Below are positions 1 to 10,060 of a stretch of 48,601 bases of DNA, piece after piece; within the stretch, counting starts at the first letter, position 1, and every line of letters starts with the position of its first letter. The position numbers and the translations under genes were made by a program. The notes beneath the pieces were generated by a model, which did not search any database, was not told the origin of the DNA, and saw nothing but the letters and a program-made list of their open reading frames with translations. Source of the DNA: Vagococcus vulneris (GTDB lineage: Bacteria > Bacillota > Bacilli > Lactobacillales > Vagococcaceae); contig NZ_NGJS01000015.1 of the NCBI RefSeq assembly GCF_003950515.1, forward strand, positions 1 to 48,601, written 5' to 3'.

Positions 1-180
1 AAACAGCGTTATGGTGCAACCAAAATACGTCAAATGATGTTAAAAGAAGGTATTTCAGTATCACTTAAACATGTCCAGAAATTAATGAAACAATTAAGTT
101 TAAAATCAATTGTTGTCAAGAAATACAGACCTCAATTGTCTAATAAAAAAATTGTTTCAAAAGAAAATAGTACCTTCTAA
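1..180 (+). pseudogene. IS3-family (IS150-like) transposase orfB fragment
   Basis: Frame 1 reads in from the window edge to a stop at 178-180. It gives about 59 residues containing RYGATKIRQMMLKEGI, then HVQKLMKQLSL and SIVVKKYRP. This is the helix-turn-helix (HTH_21-type) region that comes before the DDE catalytic core in IS3-family OrfB proteins. The catalytic core (DxxYI, then D and E) does not follow: the frame stops and recombinase-like sequence begins at once. It is therefore a truncated remnant unless the lost part lies elsewhere. The 5' portion is outside the window. Confidence 0.75.
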
Positions 181-181
181 T

Positions 182-652
182 CCAATAAGACAGTATGAAT
201 TGGATTTACCTTATGCTCTTAAGAAAAGAGACTCAACTAAGAATAAAAAGTAGATTGTTTTAGTCCTTATGAATCAAAAGTTATTATAGATGAGGCTTTT
301 AAAGTTATTTATTCCCGAAACAAAAAATAAGCTAGGACAACCATACGCTCCACATTCGATTTCTCAGAAATGGTAGTTGTTTATGGAAGATGTGGTAAGT
401 AGGTATCCTGATGTAAGGTACTTTAATTTGCATGTTTTACGGCATACATTTGGAACAAGATTACTAAATAACCATATGCCTCTTGAATTAGTAAGCGAGG
501 CTTTGGGGCATTCAAGTATAGCAATGACAGAGAGGTATTACGTTAATCCATCTTCTGAAAGGATTAAGTATATGGTGGATTACTTGAATTTTGAGAAACC
601 GAAAGGGGTACAAGATTATGTTGAAACCAAAACGTTTAAAAAAGGGAGATAA
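182..652 (+). pseudogene. Decayed tyrosine recombinase (integrase), C-terminal half
   Basis: The clear part is 377-652: HVLRHTFGTRLL, then EALGHSSIAMTERYY. These are the C-terminal catalytic boxes of phage-type integrases (H-x-x-R, GH and the nucleophilic Tyr). Reading upstream in the same frame gives KLGQPYAPHSISQKW before an in-frame TAG just before 377. Before that, a shifted frame (247-330) gives FSPYESKVIIDEAFKVIYSR, and a third piece begins near 182. So the gene has at least one frameshift in an A-run near 325 and one nonsense codon, and lacks its N-terminal domains. It cannot encode a working integrase. Its presence beside an IS3 scrap marks an old insertion site. Confidence 0.75.
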
Positions 653-1697
653 AGTAGCTATTGTTAGTTTATCTAAAGGTTTACTTGGAGAAGATTTTAT
701 TAAACATAATTTAGAGATAGGAACAAGAAGGTTGCAAGAATTTGGATTAGAACCAGTTTGTATGCGAAATACGTTAAAAGGAATTGCATATTTAAAAGAG
801 CATCCTGAGAAAAGAGCTGACGATTTAATTCAGGCGTTTAAAGATGAATCCATTAAAGGGATTATATGTGCTATCGGTGGTAATGATACTTATAGAACTA
901 TACCGTACTTAATGGGAAACAAAGACTTTTCAGAGGCTGTTAGAACTAATCCTAAGCTGTTCACAGGCTTTTCAGATACAACAGTCAATCACTTTATGTT
1001 TCATAGACTAGGATTAGTAACCTATTATGGTATGTCTCTTATCCCAGATATTGGAGAAATTAGCGAAAAGATGTTGCCTTATACAGAAAAATATTTTAAG
1101 TATTATTTAGACGCTTCAGAAACATTAAAATCAATTTATCCTAGTAATGTTTGGTATGAAGAAAGAAAAGATTTTTCTGCTAAATCAATAGGTAAAAATA
1201 GAATAAGCCATGTTGATAATAAAGGGTATGAGTTGTTACAAGGACAACCAGTTTTTGAAGGAGAATTATTAGGAGGCTGTATCGATAGTATTTATAATAT
1301 GTTAGCATTTGATACGCACAAGGATGAACCTGAAATAATAAAAAAATATAGAATATTTCCATCCTTAGAAGAATGGAAAGGAAAAATTATTTTTCTTGAA
1401 ACTTCTGAGATTAAAGAGAATCCTAAAATAATTAGAAAGATGTTACTAAAGTTAAAACAAATGGGAATTTTTGAAGTAGTTAATGGTATTATTTTTGGAA
1501 AGCCACAGGACGAAGTTTTTTATGAAGAATATAAACAGATACTGACTGAGGTAGTAGGCAATAAAGAAGTTTCTATTATTTACAATGTTAACTTTGGGCA
1601 TGCAACACCAAGATGTGTACTGCCAATTGGTGTAAAGGCAAGAGTTGATGCTCTCAATCAAGAAATCATATTTTTGGAAGATGTGTTTGAATACTGA
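618..1697 (+). CDS. S66 family peptidase (LD-carboxypeptidase / MccF-like)
   Basis: A 359-residue protein of the S66 serine peptidase family, which includes the murein-recycling LD-carboxypeptidase LdcA and the microcin C immunity peptidase MccF. Visible family motifs are KKGDKVAIVS at the N-terminus, CAIGGNDTYR (about 85-94), TGFSDTT (about 117-123, carrying the expected nucleophilic Ser), GELLGGC (about 215) and FGHATPRCVLPIG (about 327-339, expected catalytic His). I start at ATG 618 because GAAAGGGG lies about 10 bases upstream; the frame extends to 591 without a site. It is intact and overlaps the end of the dead integrase, so it is probably accessory cargo. Whether it trims peptidoglycan or cleaves a peptide-nucleotide antibiotic cannot be told from sequence. 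Confidence 0.85.
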   Translation: MLKPKRLKKGDKVAIVSLSKGLLGEDFIKHNLEIGTRRLQEFGLEPVCMRNTLKGIAYLKEHPEKRADDLIQAFKDESIKGIICAIGGNDTYRTIPYLMGNKDFSEAVRTNPKLFTGFSDTTVNHFMFHRLGLVTYYGMSLIPDIGEISEKMLPYTEKYFKYYLDASETLKSIYPSNVWYEERKDFSAKSIGKNRISHVDNKGYELLQGQPVFEGELLGGCIDSIYNMLAFDTHKDEPEIIKKYRIFPSLEEWKGKIIFLETSEIKENPKIIRKMLLKLKQMGIFEVVNGIIFGKPQDEVFYEEYKQILTEVVGNKEVSIIYNVNFGHATPRCVLPIGVKARVDALNQEIIFLEDVFEY

Positions 1698-1703
1698 CAT
1701 AAA

Positions 1704-1735
1704 AATTACTTGAACTAGAAATTCAAGTAGTTTAA
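1704..1735. terminator. Weak terminator-like hairpin after S66 gene
   Basis: ACTTGAA and TTCAAGT form a 7-bp stem with an A-rich 5' flank and T-rich 3' flank. It lies between the convergent S66 gene and the small membrane protein gene, so it could serve both. The stem has little GC. Confidence 0.35.
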
Positions 1736-1745
1736 ATTTAATATG

Positions 1746-2048
1746 TTACTTTTTATGTACGAGATAATTCAAACTTATAAGGGCTATAGAAAAAAATAAA
1801 CGAACAAAAACATGTGAGAAGGTAATACCATTAAGTATAAAATAACCGTTTAGGATTGCTGAAACAAATAAAACTATAATACCAAGATACAAAAAGCGAT
1901 AGTCAATGATGTATAATAATGTGAATATCACTCCCAATAAGTTACATAAAAGAATTAATGGATATTCGGAAAATGAAATTGTTTTAATGGATGTAATTGC
2001 CATTAAAGTAGCATATAAAAAAGACAAAATAATTAATAAGATTTTCAA
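1746..2048 (-). CDS. Small membrane protein of unknown function
   Basis: A 100-residue, very hydrophobic protein with about four predicted membrane spans, beginning MKILLIILSFLYATLMAI and ending NYLVHKK. The start is a TTG at 2046-2048, chosen because an AAGGAG sits about 8 bases upstream. I recognise no family. It is divergent from the MerR regulator at 2129, an arrangement in which MerR proteins often control the neighbouring gene, so it may be the regulator's target; that is inference only. Confidence 0.6.
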   Translation of the reverse strand: MKILLIILSFLYATLMAITSIKTISFSEYPLILLCNLLGVIFTLLYIIDYRFLYLGIIVLFVSAILNGYFILNGITFSHVFVRLFFSIALISLNYLVHKK

Positions 2049-2089
2049 TTTTAAAACACTCCTTTTTTTGTTATTAATTTATTAAACTA

Positions 2090-2102
2090 TGTGTGGTACA
2101 CA
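2090..2102. promoter_or_regulatory. Possible operator between divergent genes
   Basis: TGTGT-GGT-ACACA is a short perfect inverted repeat in the 80-base gap between the membrane protein gene and the MerR gene. MerR proteins bind dyads in the promoter spacer. The repeat is short enough to be chance. Confidence 0.3.
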
Positions 2103-2128
2103 ACACGTCAAGCTTTTAAAAGAGAAAA

Positions 2129-2431
2129 ATGCAAATAGGACAATTTATTACTGAAATGGAAACAACTAAAGAAACTGTTAGATACTATATAGATGAGCAG
2201 TTGCTTACACCAGAAAAGGTACAAGGAAAGTATAAATTTACAAAAGTTGAAAAAAGTGATTTCAAAAGCATAAGAGAATTGAGAAACATGGGATTATCTA
2301 TTAAAATTATTAAACAAATAAAAGAAAATAAAGAATACTGTGGAACTAAAAAACAATGGAAGTCTAATTTAGATATGATTGATACTGAGTTATCAAAAGT
2401 TGATTTAGAATTAAAAAAGTTAAACGAATAA
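2129..2431 (+). CDS. Short MerR-family transcriptional regulator
   Basis: A 100-residue protein with a MerR-type winged helix: MQIGQFITEMETTKETVRYY is the helix-turn-helix with the family's TVRYY motif, followed by EQLLTPEK and a LRNMGLSIKIIKQI second helical pair. A short coiled coil (about 78-98) follows and the protein ends at once with no effector domain. Most MerR proteins are 110-280 residues, so this is a minimal or truncated member. No strong ribosome-binding site precedes ATG 2129 (GAGAAAA only). The effector is unknown. Confidence 0.7.
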   Translation: MQIGQFITEMETTKETVRYYIDEQLLTPEKVQGKYKFTKVEKSDFKSIRELRNMGLSIKIIKQIKENKEYCGTKKQWKSNLDMIDTELSKVDLELKKLNE

Positions 2432-2497
2432 AGGTCAGCTTTACTAATTGTTAGGAAAGAGTTAATAAAGAAACTTTGATAGGACAATGGAGGATAT

Positions 2498-2590
2498 ATG
2501 AAATTAAAAACATATGATTTGGGAAAAATAAGTAAGGATTTCGAAAAAAATAGAATATCTTAAAGATTTATTAAAGATGAACTGATTTAT
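2498..2590 (+). pseudogene. Broken small ORF after the MerR gene
   Basis: GGAGG is placed ideally before an ATG at 2498, giving MKLKTYDLGKISKDFEKN and a stop after 21 codons (2561-2563). A one-base shift at the A-run near 2543 would extend it with KIEYLKDLLKMN to a stop near 2580. It looks like the 5' end of a gene once cotranscribed with the MerR regulator and since frameshifted and deleted. No product can be assigned. Confidence 0.35.
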
Positions 2591-2613
2591 GAAAATTACA
2601 TCACATTCCACAT

Positions 2614-2650
2614 CAAAAAAACCACATGAGACTAAAATCTCATGTGGTTC
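2614..2650 (-). terminator. groESL operon terminator
   Basis: On the minus strand CCACATGAGA and TCTCATGTGG form a 10-bp stem with a 6-base loop, followed by seven T. It lies about 30 bases past the groEL stop codon. Confidence 0.9.
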
Positions 2651-2681
2651 TGTTTATATCAACATATCTCTTTTAAAGAGT

Positions 2682-4319
<1,638 letters not shown>

Positions 4320-4375
4320 TCACCTCATAAATATTTTAATGTTATTTACTTTATTATTACGTTAATTCTGCTTTA

Positions 4376-4660
4376 TTATTCGACAATTGCGACAATGTCT
4401 TTTTCATGGACGATTAGAAATTCTTGTCCGTCATATTTTACTTCTTGACCAGTATATTTTTCAAACATGACTGTTTGACCAACTGATAAAGATACAGGTA
4501 GTTTAGTCCCATTGTCAAGGGTACGACCATCACCTACTGCGATTACTTCACCAGTTTGAGATTTTTCTTTAGAAGCAGATGGTAAAACAAAACCGCTAGC
4601 TGTTTGTTCCTCTTCTTCTGTAACTGAAATAATAATACGGTCTCCTAATGGCTTTAACAC
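4376..4660 (-). CDS. groES: Co-chaperonin GroES (10 kDa)
   Basis: GroES caps GroEL and defines the folding chamber. The product begins (M)LKPLGDRIII and includes the mobile loop (TASGFVLPSASKEKSQTGEV) and the VKYDGQEFLIVHEKDIVAIVE end. I place the start at the GTG of 4658-4660, giving 94 residues, because GGAGGGA lies 7 bases before it. The ATG at 4673 lies upstream of that site and would add five residues no GroES carries. Promoter and CIRCE lie 35-100 bases upstream. Confidence 0.97.
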   Translation of the reverse strand: MLKPLGDRIIISVTEEEEQTASGFVLPSASKEKSQTGEVIAVGDGRTLDNGTKLPVSLSVGQTVMFEKYTGQEVKYDGQEFLIVHEKDIVAIVE

Positions 4661-4694
4661 AATATATCCCTCCACAAAAATTTAAATTTTATTT

Positions 4695-4721
4695 TTAGCA
4701 GTCAAACTTTTTAACTGCTAA
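4695..4721 (-). promoter_or_regulatory. Degenerate CIRCE (HrcA operator)
   Basis: TTAGCAGTC-N9-AACTGCTAA matches the CIRCE consensus TTAGCACTC-N9-GAGTGCTAA in spacing and outer arms. Position 7 of the left arm has changed C to G, with the matching change in the right arm, so the dyad survives. The innermost pair no longer matches. It sits just downstream of the groES -10 box, where HrcA would block transcription. hrcA is not in this window. Confidence 0.8.
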
Positions 4722-4731
4722 ATCTAGTATC

Positions 4732-4760
4732 ATAATACTCATTTTGACTATTGTTTGCAA
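4732..4760 (-). promoter_or_regulatory. groESL promoter
   Basis: On the minus strand TTGCAA (4755-4760) and TATTAT (4732-4737) are separated by 17 bases, directly upstream of the CIRCE. An overlapping TATGAT could also act as the -10. Confidence 0.65.
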
Positions 4761-4839
4761 GTAATATGCAGATAAAAGAGAATTTATTAATGAAATTAAG
4801 TATGTTATCCTTGAAAAATAAAGGTTTAGGAGGAATAGC

Positions 4840-5487
4840 ATGTCAATAAAAAAAAATACATTATGGACTGTCCTAATTTTTCTGATAGCTCTGAACAGTC
4901 CGATATTATTAAAAAAATTAAATACTAGCTCGGTATTTATAATGAATGGTACTGCTTTTTTTTACATTGTTGGTGCGGTGGCATTAATTTTTATTTATTT
5001 AAAGACAGATAAAAAGGGAACTATGTCTGAAAAGGTAGTTGTGCCATTCAGACACATCATTTTAATTAGTATAGCGGGAGTATTTATTAGTTTATTATCG
5101 CAAAGTCTGTTAAATATTTTAGAAATGGTTTTAACTGGTCAATCACTGGATTCACAGAACACTAAAAATATTATAAGAATTGTTCAGCAGGCCCCCTTTT
5201 TTGTTTTTGCTGTATCCATTGCTGGTCCTATTATGGAAGAATTGGTATTTCGTTTCAGTCTAACTAACTTCATTGGCCAAAAATTACCTGAAATTTTTGC
5301 AGCGGTAATTACTTCACTTCTTTTTGCTGTGATGCATGGAGATGGACATTGGTTGGTTTATGGTGGTTTAGGATTTATTTTCTTTTTGGTTTACCGCAAG
5401 ACGCATTCCATATGGAGTTCAATATTGACTCATGCTGGAATGAATACAGTGGTTGTTGTCATGCAATTAGTGTTAATTAAATCATAG
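4840..5487 (+). CDS. CPBP family intramembrane glutamic endopeptidase
   Basis: A 215-residue integral membrane protease of the CPBP/Abi family (related to Rce1 and bacteriocin-immunity proteases). Hydrophobic spans fill most of the chain. The conserved motifs are present: EELVFRFSL (about 133-141, the EExxxR box), HGDGH after FAVMHG (about 166-170) and THAGMNT near the C-terminus, which supply the catalytic Glu and His residues. An AGGAGG lies 7 bases before ATG 4840. Family members process prenylated proteins, peptides or membrane proteins, and some give bacteriocin self-immunity. No bacteriocin gene is nearby, so its substrate is unknown. Confidence 0.88.
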   Translation: MSIKKNTLWTVLIFLIALNSPILLKKLNTSSVFIMNGTAFFYIVGAVALIFIYLKTDKKGTMSEKVVVPFRHIILISIAGVFISLLSQSLLNILEMVLTGQSLDSQNTKNIIRIVQQAPFFVFAVSIAGPIMEELVFRFSLTNFIGQKLPEIFAAVITSLLFAVMHGDGHWLVYGGLGFIFFLVYRKTHSIWSSILTHAGMNTVVVVMQLVLIKS

Positions 5488-5529
5488 AAATAACTTCGCT
5501 AATTAACAGAGTTATAGACTGAAGGTAAA

Positions 5530-5579
5530 TTAATTCCTCTCAATTCTTTATAATGGAACAATTTGAGGGGACTAATTAA
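5530..5579. repeat. Imperfect inverted repeat after the CPBP gene
   Basis: TTAATTCCTCTCAATT pairs with AATTTGAGGGGACTAATTAA, with one bulged T and a short asymmetric bulge. There is no T-run on either side, so it is not a standard terminator; it may be an RNA end-protecting hairpin. Confidence 0.35.
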
Positions 5580-5671
5580 AAAATAGATTGATTAGATAAA
5601 AATAGTTTACAGGTATAGAAACGTCCAAAACTATGGATGTGGATTATTATTCATCTTTAAACATAAATAAA

Positions 5672-5705
5672 TAAGCAACAAAAGCCAACAGACTTTCATT
5701 GCTTA
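5672..5705 (-). terminator. rex terminator
   Basis: On the minus strand AAGCAA...TTGCTT with partial inner pairing forms a stem followed by a T-rich ATTTATTTATG. It lies about 48 bases beyond the rex stop. Confidence 0.55.
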
Positions 5706-5752
5706 AATATACTTATTTTTATCTATTCACATCACTTGATGTAGGACCAATA

Positions 5753-6400
5753 TTATTCTTCTTCAGTTTTATCATCATAATGAGACAGAAAATAAATCAA
5801 CGTCTGCATTTCATTTGTTAGGTCAACGTTTTGTATCATAACGTTATCAGGTGTGTTAATACGAACGGGTGTAAAGTTCATAATACCTTTAATACCAGCA
5901 TCTACTAATTTATCCACATTTTGTTGGGCAACTTCTAAAGGAACAGTTAGAATAGCAACATCAATATGTTGTGCTTTAATTTGTTCAATCATATCATCTG
6001 ATGAGTAAACGGGAACACCATCCAAGATACGTCCGACAATATCAGGGTTTACATCAAATGCTGCGCTGATACGTATGCTGTCGCTTTGATGAAAGCGATA
6101 GTTCAATAAAGCGTGTCCTAAGTTACCAACACCGACAAGTGCAACGTTAGTTAATGTGTCTTCATTTAATGTTTTTCCGAAAAAATTCATTAAGCTCTCT
6201 ACATCATACCCGTAGCCTCTTTTTCCAAGTTCCCCAAAATATGAGAAGTCACGGCGGATAGTTGCGCTATCTACTTTAACTGCATCACTCAGTTCAGTAG
6301 AAGATACTTTTTGCTTGCCAGAGTCAAATAAAAATTTTAAATAGCGATAGTACAAAGGTAAACGCTTAGCGGTTGCCTTTGGAATCGTTACGTCTTTCAC
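5753..6400 (-). CDS. rex: Redox-sensing transcriptional repressor Rex
   Basis: Rex is a cytoplasmic homodimer that senses the NADH/NAD+ ratio and represses fermentation and respiration genes until NADH releases it from DNA. The 215-residue product has an N-terminal winged helix ([15 protein letters not shown], then [21 protein letters not shown] at about 45-65) and a Rossmann domain opening [13 protein letters not shown] (86-98, with GxGxxG). A C-terminal swapped helix is consistent with the last 20 residues. The start ATG 6400 follows a GAGGGGGAAA site. It is divergent from ydiF, the same pairing seen in Bacillus. I found no convincing Rex operator (TTGTGAA-type dyad) near its own promoter. 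Confidence 0.96.
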   Translation of the reverse strand: MKDVTIPKATAKRLPLYYRYLKFLFDSGKQKVSSTELSDAVKVDSATIRRDFSYFGELGKRGYGYDVESLMNFFGKTLNEDTLTNVALVGVGNLGHALLNYRFHQSDSIRISAAFDVNPDIVGRILDGVPVYSSDDMIEQIKAQHIDVAILTVPLEVAQQNVDKLVDAGIKGIMNFTPVRINTPDNVMIQNVDLTNEMQTLIYFLSHYDDKTEEE

Positions 6401-6609
6401 TGTAATTTCCCCCTCTTATATGCTTGTATTTATGAGTACAGATTATTAAATCTAACATATTCATACATTCACTTTACTAGAATACCCTTAGTATGGGATA
6501 AAATCAATATTCTTGCTCATGATTGACCAGTAAATAACAAGAAAGCTTTTCCATTTTTTAGATGAAATATGATAAACTAGGTGCAGAATATTAAAGGTGG
6601 AGAAAAAAT

Positions 6610-8562
6610 ATGATTTTACTACAAGCAAACCAAGTAGCGAGGCTGTTTGGTGATGATGTCTTGTTTGAGAATGTTCAGATAGAAATACAAGATCGAAGTC
6701 GAATGGCATTAGTTGGTCGTAACGGTGCAGGCAAATCGACGCTATTAAAAATATTAGCAGGTATCGAAGACCCCGATTTAGGGACAATTTCAAAAACAAA
6801 ACAATTATCTATAGGTTATTTGGATCAACACACGGGTTTGGAGTCTGAAAATACTGTATGGGAAGAAATGCTGACAGTCTTCGATAATGTTAGGAAGATT
6901 GAGCAGCAATTGCGTTCAAAGGAAGCAGAGATTGCAGATATGTCTTCTGCGGGTCTGATTGAAAGTGATAGATATGAACAAATTTTGAACCAGTATGCAA
7001 TATTGCAGCAAGAGTTTGATCAAATTAATGGCTACGGCTATGAATCAGAAATCAAATCAGTACTACATGGCTTTAGATTTGAAGCAGATTTTTATGATCG
7101 GGTAGTCAGTACGTTGTCGGGAGGTCAAAAAACTCGTTTAGCTTTAGCAAGACTGCTTTTGGAACGTCCAGAGCTGTTAATATTGGACGAACCAACAAAC
7201 CATTTGGACATTGATACATTAAATTGGTTAGAAAATTATCTGCAGAACTATCGTGGTGCACTATTGATTGTATCTCATGACCGGTATTTTTTAGATAAAA
7301 TTGTAACCGAGGTTTATGAATTAAGTAGACAAAAAATGTGGCATTATAAAGGGAACTATAGCCGATACCTGGATCAAAAGGCGGAACGTCTTGAACAGGA
7401 ATGGAAAGAATATGAAAAACAACAAGTCGAAATTGCTAAATTAGAGGATTTTGTCGCGCGAAATTTAGTTCGCGCATCAACAACCAAAAGAGCTCAAAGC
7501 CGGCGCAAACAATTAGAAAAAATGAATCGTATTGATAAACCGGTGGGTGATGAAAAGTCGGCCCGATTTTTATTCAGTACCATGCGTTCATCTGGCAAAG
7601 AGGTGCTGTTTGTTGAGGACGCAGCTATTGGTTATGAGGCAGCTAAGATTTTATCCGAGCCCGTTGATTTTCAAGTGAGAAAACAAGAAGCTATTGCTTT
7701 AGTGGGGCCTAATGGTGTCGGTAAAACAACATTACTGAAATCGATTCTGGGACAAATTTCGCTGATTAAGGGAGAAATCAAGTTAGGGCATCATGTTGAT
7801 ATCGGCTACTATGATCAAGAACAAGCAAATTTGCATTCGAATAAAACAGTGTTAGAAGAATTGTGGAGCGAGCATCGCACTACGCCAGAAAAGGATATTC
7901 GCAGTATTTTGGGGAGTTTTTTATTTTTCGGGGAAGATGTGCAAAAGACAATCCCATTATTGAGCGGTGGTGAAAAGGCACGTGTTGCTTTAGCTAAACT
8001 ATCAATGAATCAAGACAATTTCTTGATTCTTGACGAACCGACAAACCACTTGGATATTGATAGTAAAGAAGTGTTAGAAAATGCATTGATTGAATATGAT
8101 GGTACGCTGCTATTTGTATCGCATGACCGTTACTTTATTAATCGAATTGCGACAAGCGTACTCGAATTATCGCCTGAAGGCAGTCGTCTTTATCATGGTG
8201 ATTATGATTATTATATCGAGAAGAAGTTAGAAGAAGTGCATGTTGCTGAATTACTTGCTGAAGAAACAACTGAAGCAGAAATAATTGTTACGGATACGAA
8301 AAAGAGCTTTGAAATGGATAAGAAAAAACAGCGTGAACGGCGTAATTGTGAAAGGAAAGTGTCAACGCTAGAAGAGAGCCTTCACGAAATTGAAGCAAAA
8401 ATTGACGAATTGCAGCAAGAAATGGAAAAGCCAGAGTATATTGATAATCACGGAGCGCTACAAGATTTAAATAAAGAATTAGAAGCCTACTATACTAAAC
8501 AAGAAACATTACTTGAAGATTGGGAAGAAGCATCGTTGGCACTTGAAGAATTTGATAAATAA
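6610..8562 (+). CDS. ydiF: ABC-F ATPase, YdiF type
   Basis: A 650-residue cytoplasmic protein with two ABC domains and no membrane segment, typical of ABC-F translation factors that bind the ribosomal E site. Walker A motifs are GRNGAGKST (36-44) and GPNGVGKTT (about 366-374). Signature motifs are LSGGQKTRLALARLL (about 169) and LSGGEKARVALAKLS (about 452). Both Walker B boxes read ILDEPTNHLDID. The linker between the domains (about 240-310) is rich in Lys, Arg and Glu, and the C-terminal 100 residues form a long coiled coil, as in YdiF. RBS AAAGGTGGAG precedes ATG 6610. It is divergent from rex. I see nothing that would mark it as an antibiotic-resistance ABC-F. Confidence 0.9.
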   Translation: MILLQANQVARLFGDDVLFENVQIEIQDRSRMALVGRNGAGKSTLLKILAGIEDPDLGTISKTKQLSIGYLDQHTGLESENTVWEEMLTVFDNVRKIEQQLRSKEAEIADMSSAGLIESDRYEQILNQYAILQQEFDQINGYGYESEIKSVLHGFRFEADFYDRVVSTLSGGQKTRLALARLLLERPELLILDEPTNHLDIDTLNWLENYLQNYRGALLIVSHDRYFLDKIVTEVYELSRQKMWHYKGNYSRYLDQKAERLEQEWKEYEKQQVEIAKLEDFVARNLVRASTTKRAQSRRKQLEKMNRIDKPVGDEKSARFLFSTMRSSGKEVLFVEDAAIGYEAAKILSEPVDFQVRKQEAIALVGPNGVGKTTLLKSILGQISLIKGEIKLGHHVDIGYYDQEQANLHSNKTVLEELWSEHRTTPEKDIRSILGSFLFFGEDVQKTIPLLSGGEKARVALAKLSMNQDNFLILDEPTNHLDIDSKEVLENALIEYDGTLLFVSHDRYFINRIATSVLELSPEGSRLYHGDYDYYIEKKLEEVHVAELLAEETTEAEIIVTDTKKSFEMDKKKQRERRNCERKVSTLEESLHEIEAKIDELQQEMEKPEYIDNHGALQDLNKELEAYYTKQETLLEDWEEASLALEEFDK

Positions 8563-8701
8563 TGTTAGATAGGCAGGGGTTTCGTCAGGAGACGTCTGCT
8601 TATTTTGGTATAGGAAAGTAAGTAGGGAGTTGTAGGTATCGATGAGAGAGCTTTACTAATACGGCGATATGATTAATTTTGTGATACAACGGAAGCCGCA
8701 A

Positions 8702-8744
8702 AAAAAGACTGAAACCAGTAATTAGGGTTAATTTCAGTCTTTTT
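8702..8744. terminator. Bidirectional terminator, ydiF/queG
   Basis: AAAAAGACTGAAA and TTTCAGTCTTTTT flank a 17-base loop, with T-runs on both strands. It lies between convergent ydiF and queG, and the queG stop codon (8734-8736) is inside one arm. Confidence 0.85.
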
Positions 8745-9906
8745 CTTTTTGTTTTTTTTCTGTCTCAATCATGTAAGCAATAGCTTCTTCGGTTTCTTTT
8801 CGAGCTTCTGGATCTTCTTCTTTGTTTAAGAAATCTTCTAAGAAAGATCTGATTTCGGTATTAGTTGGTGCTATCATGCTTAAGGCCCAAGCTGCTGTGC
8901 CACGAATAACAGGTCTAGGATCATGGTCAATACATTGCAGCAGGTTGGGGACGGCAGTTTTATCACGTGCATTAGCTAAGGCAATGATGGCGTTCCTTTG
9001 AATTGGTTTTTTGCCGCGCCAAGATCCTGCGAGATAACCGAAGCGTTGTTTAAATTCTTTATTTGAGATGGTTAAAATAGGTTTTAACAAAGGTTGAGTT
9101 GTCTCTGGATCAGGTTCCATTTCTTCATGAAAATGAAAATTTTTCCCTTTGTTGTACGGGCAAACTTCCTGACAAATATCACAACCATAAATAATTGTTC
9201 GAATTTTAGGACGAAATTCTTTTGGCATAAATCCTTTTGTCTGAGTTTGGTAGGATAAACAACGCATAGCATTCATTCGTCCGTCACCTAATAGGGCTGA
9301 AGTCGGACAGAAATCAATACATTTGGTGCAGTCACCACATTGGTTCTCAATTGGAATATCCGGTTCAAACGGGATATTGGTAATGATTTCTCCAAGGTAA
9401 ACAAAAGAACCGAATTCTTCGGTAATTAATAAACCATTTTTGCCAATAAAACCTAATCCGGCACGTTGTGCGACAGCAACGTCAATCAACTCTCCTGTGT
9501 CGACCATAGGCTTAAATGTAAAAGAAGCATCAGTTTCACAAGTCGTATTGATGAAGTCAATTAATTTATTGAGACGGTCACGTAAAATATGATGATAGTC
9601 AATTCCCCACGAAGCTCGCGCAAACCGACCTCTTTTTTCACCGCGGATTGATTTTGGCCGTTGTTTTGCACGTGTCGGGTAGGCTAGTGCGATTGAAATA
9701 ATTGATTTAGGTTGATCAAAAATTAATTCTGGATATAATCGTTCATCAATCATAGGGTGCTCAAAACCTGTCGTATGCCCTTTTGCTTTTTGTTCTTCTA
9801 AACTAGCCTTTAAGTGATCAAATGGGTCAGCAGTAGTGAAACCGATTTTATCGATACCAATATCTTTGCTGGCCTCAATAATCTGTTGCTTTAATGTTTG
9901 GTACAT
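8734..9906 (-). CDS. queG: Epoxyqueuosine reductase QueG
   Basis: QueG reduces epoxyqueuosine to queuosine at the wobble base of tRNA(Asp, Asn, His, Tyr), using cobalamin and two [4Fe-4S] clusters. The 390-residue protein has the two ferredoxin-like cysteine runs, [16 protein letters not shown] (about 188-203) and [12 protein letters not shown] (about 241-252), a preceding catalytic domain with GTAAWALSM-type helices only after the clusters, and C-terminal HEAT-like repeats (about 300-370) used to bind tRNA. The start is ATG 9906 after AAGAGAGGAC. The substrate arises from preQ1, whose importer queT is encoded 15 kb away in this window. Confidence 0.95.
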   Translation of the reverse strand: MYQTLKQQIIEASKDIGIDKIGFTTADPFDHLKASLEEQKAKGHTTGFEHPMIDERLYPELIFDQPKSIISIALAYPTRAKQRPKSIRGEKRGRFARASWGIDYHHILRDRLNKLIDFINTTCETDASFTFKPMVDTGELIDVAVAQRAGLGFIGKNGLLITEEFGSFVYLGEIITNIPFEPDIPIENQCGDCTKCIDFCPTSALLGDGRMNAMRCLSYQTQTKGFMPKEFRPKIRTIIYGCDICQEVCPYNKGKNFHFHEEMEPDPETTQPLLKPILTISNKEFKQRFGYLAGSWRGKKPIQRNAIIALANARDKTAVPNLLQCIDHDPRPVIRGTAAWALSMIAPTNTEIRSFLEDFLNKEEDPEARKETEEAIAYMIETEKKQKEKD

Positions 9907-10018
9907 ATAGTGTCCTCTCTTATCGTAACTATTATTTATCAGTATTCATGATATGGCTGAATAATACAAGTAAAAGCTATTAAAAAATATTAAGTGAAAC
10001 TATTTTTACCTAAAAAAA

Positions 10019-10026
10019 TTCGAATA
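10019..10026 (+). promoter_or_regulatory. Possible competence (cin-box-like) -10 element
   Basis: TTCGAATA differs by one base from the streptococcal ComX cin-box TACGAATA and lies 35 bases before the coiA start. An 8-base near-match alone is weak; the gene it precedes is what makes it notable. Confidence 0.35.
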
Positions 10027-10060
10027 AGGAAGCGAATCTTTTAGTGAAGGATGTGATGAG

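Noticed and set aside
6480-6610. Search for a Rex operator in the rex-ydiF gap
   Set aside because: Only a short ACCC...GGGAT-like dyad was found, not the TTGTGAA-type arms.
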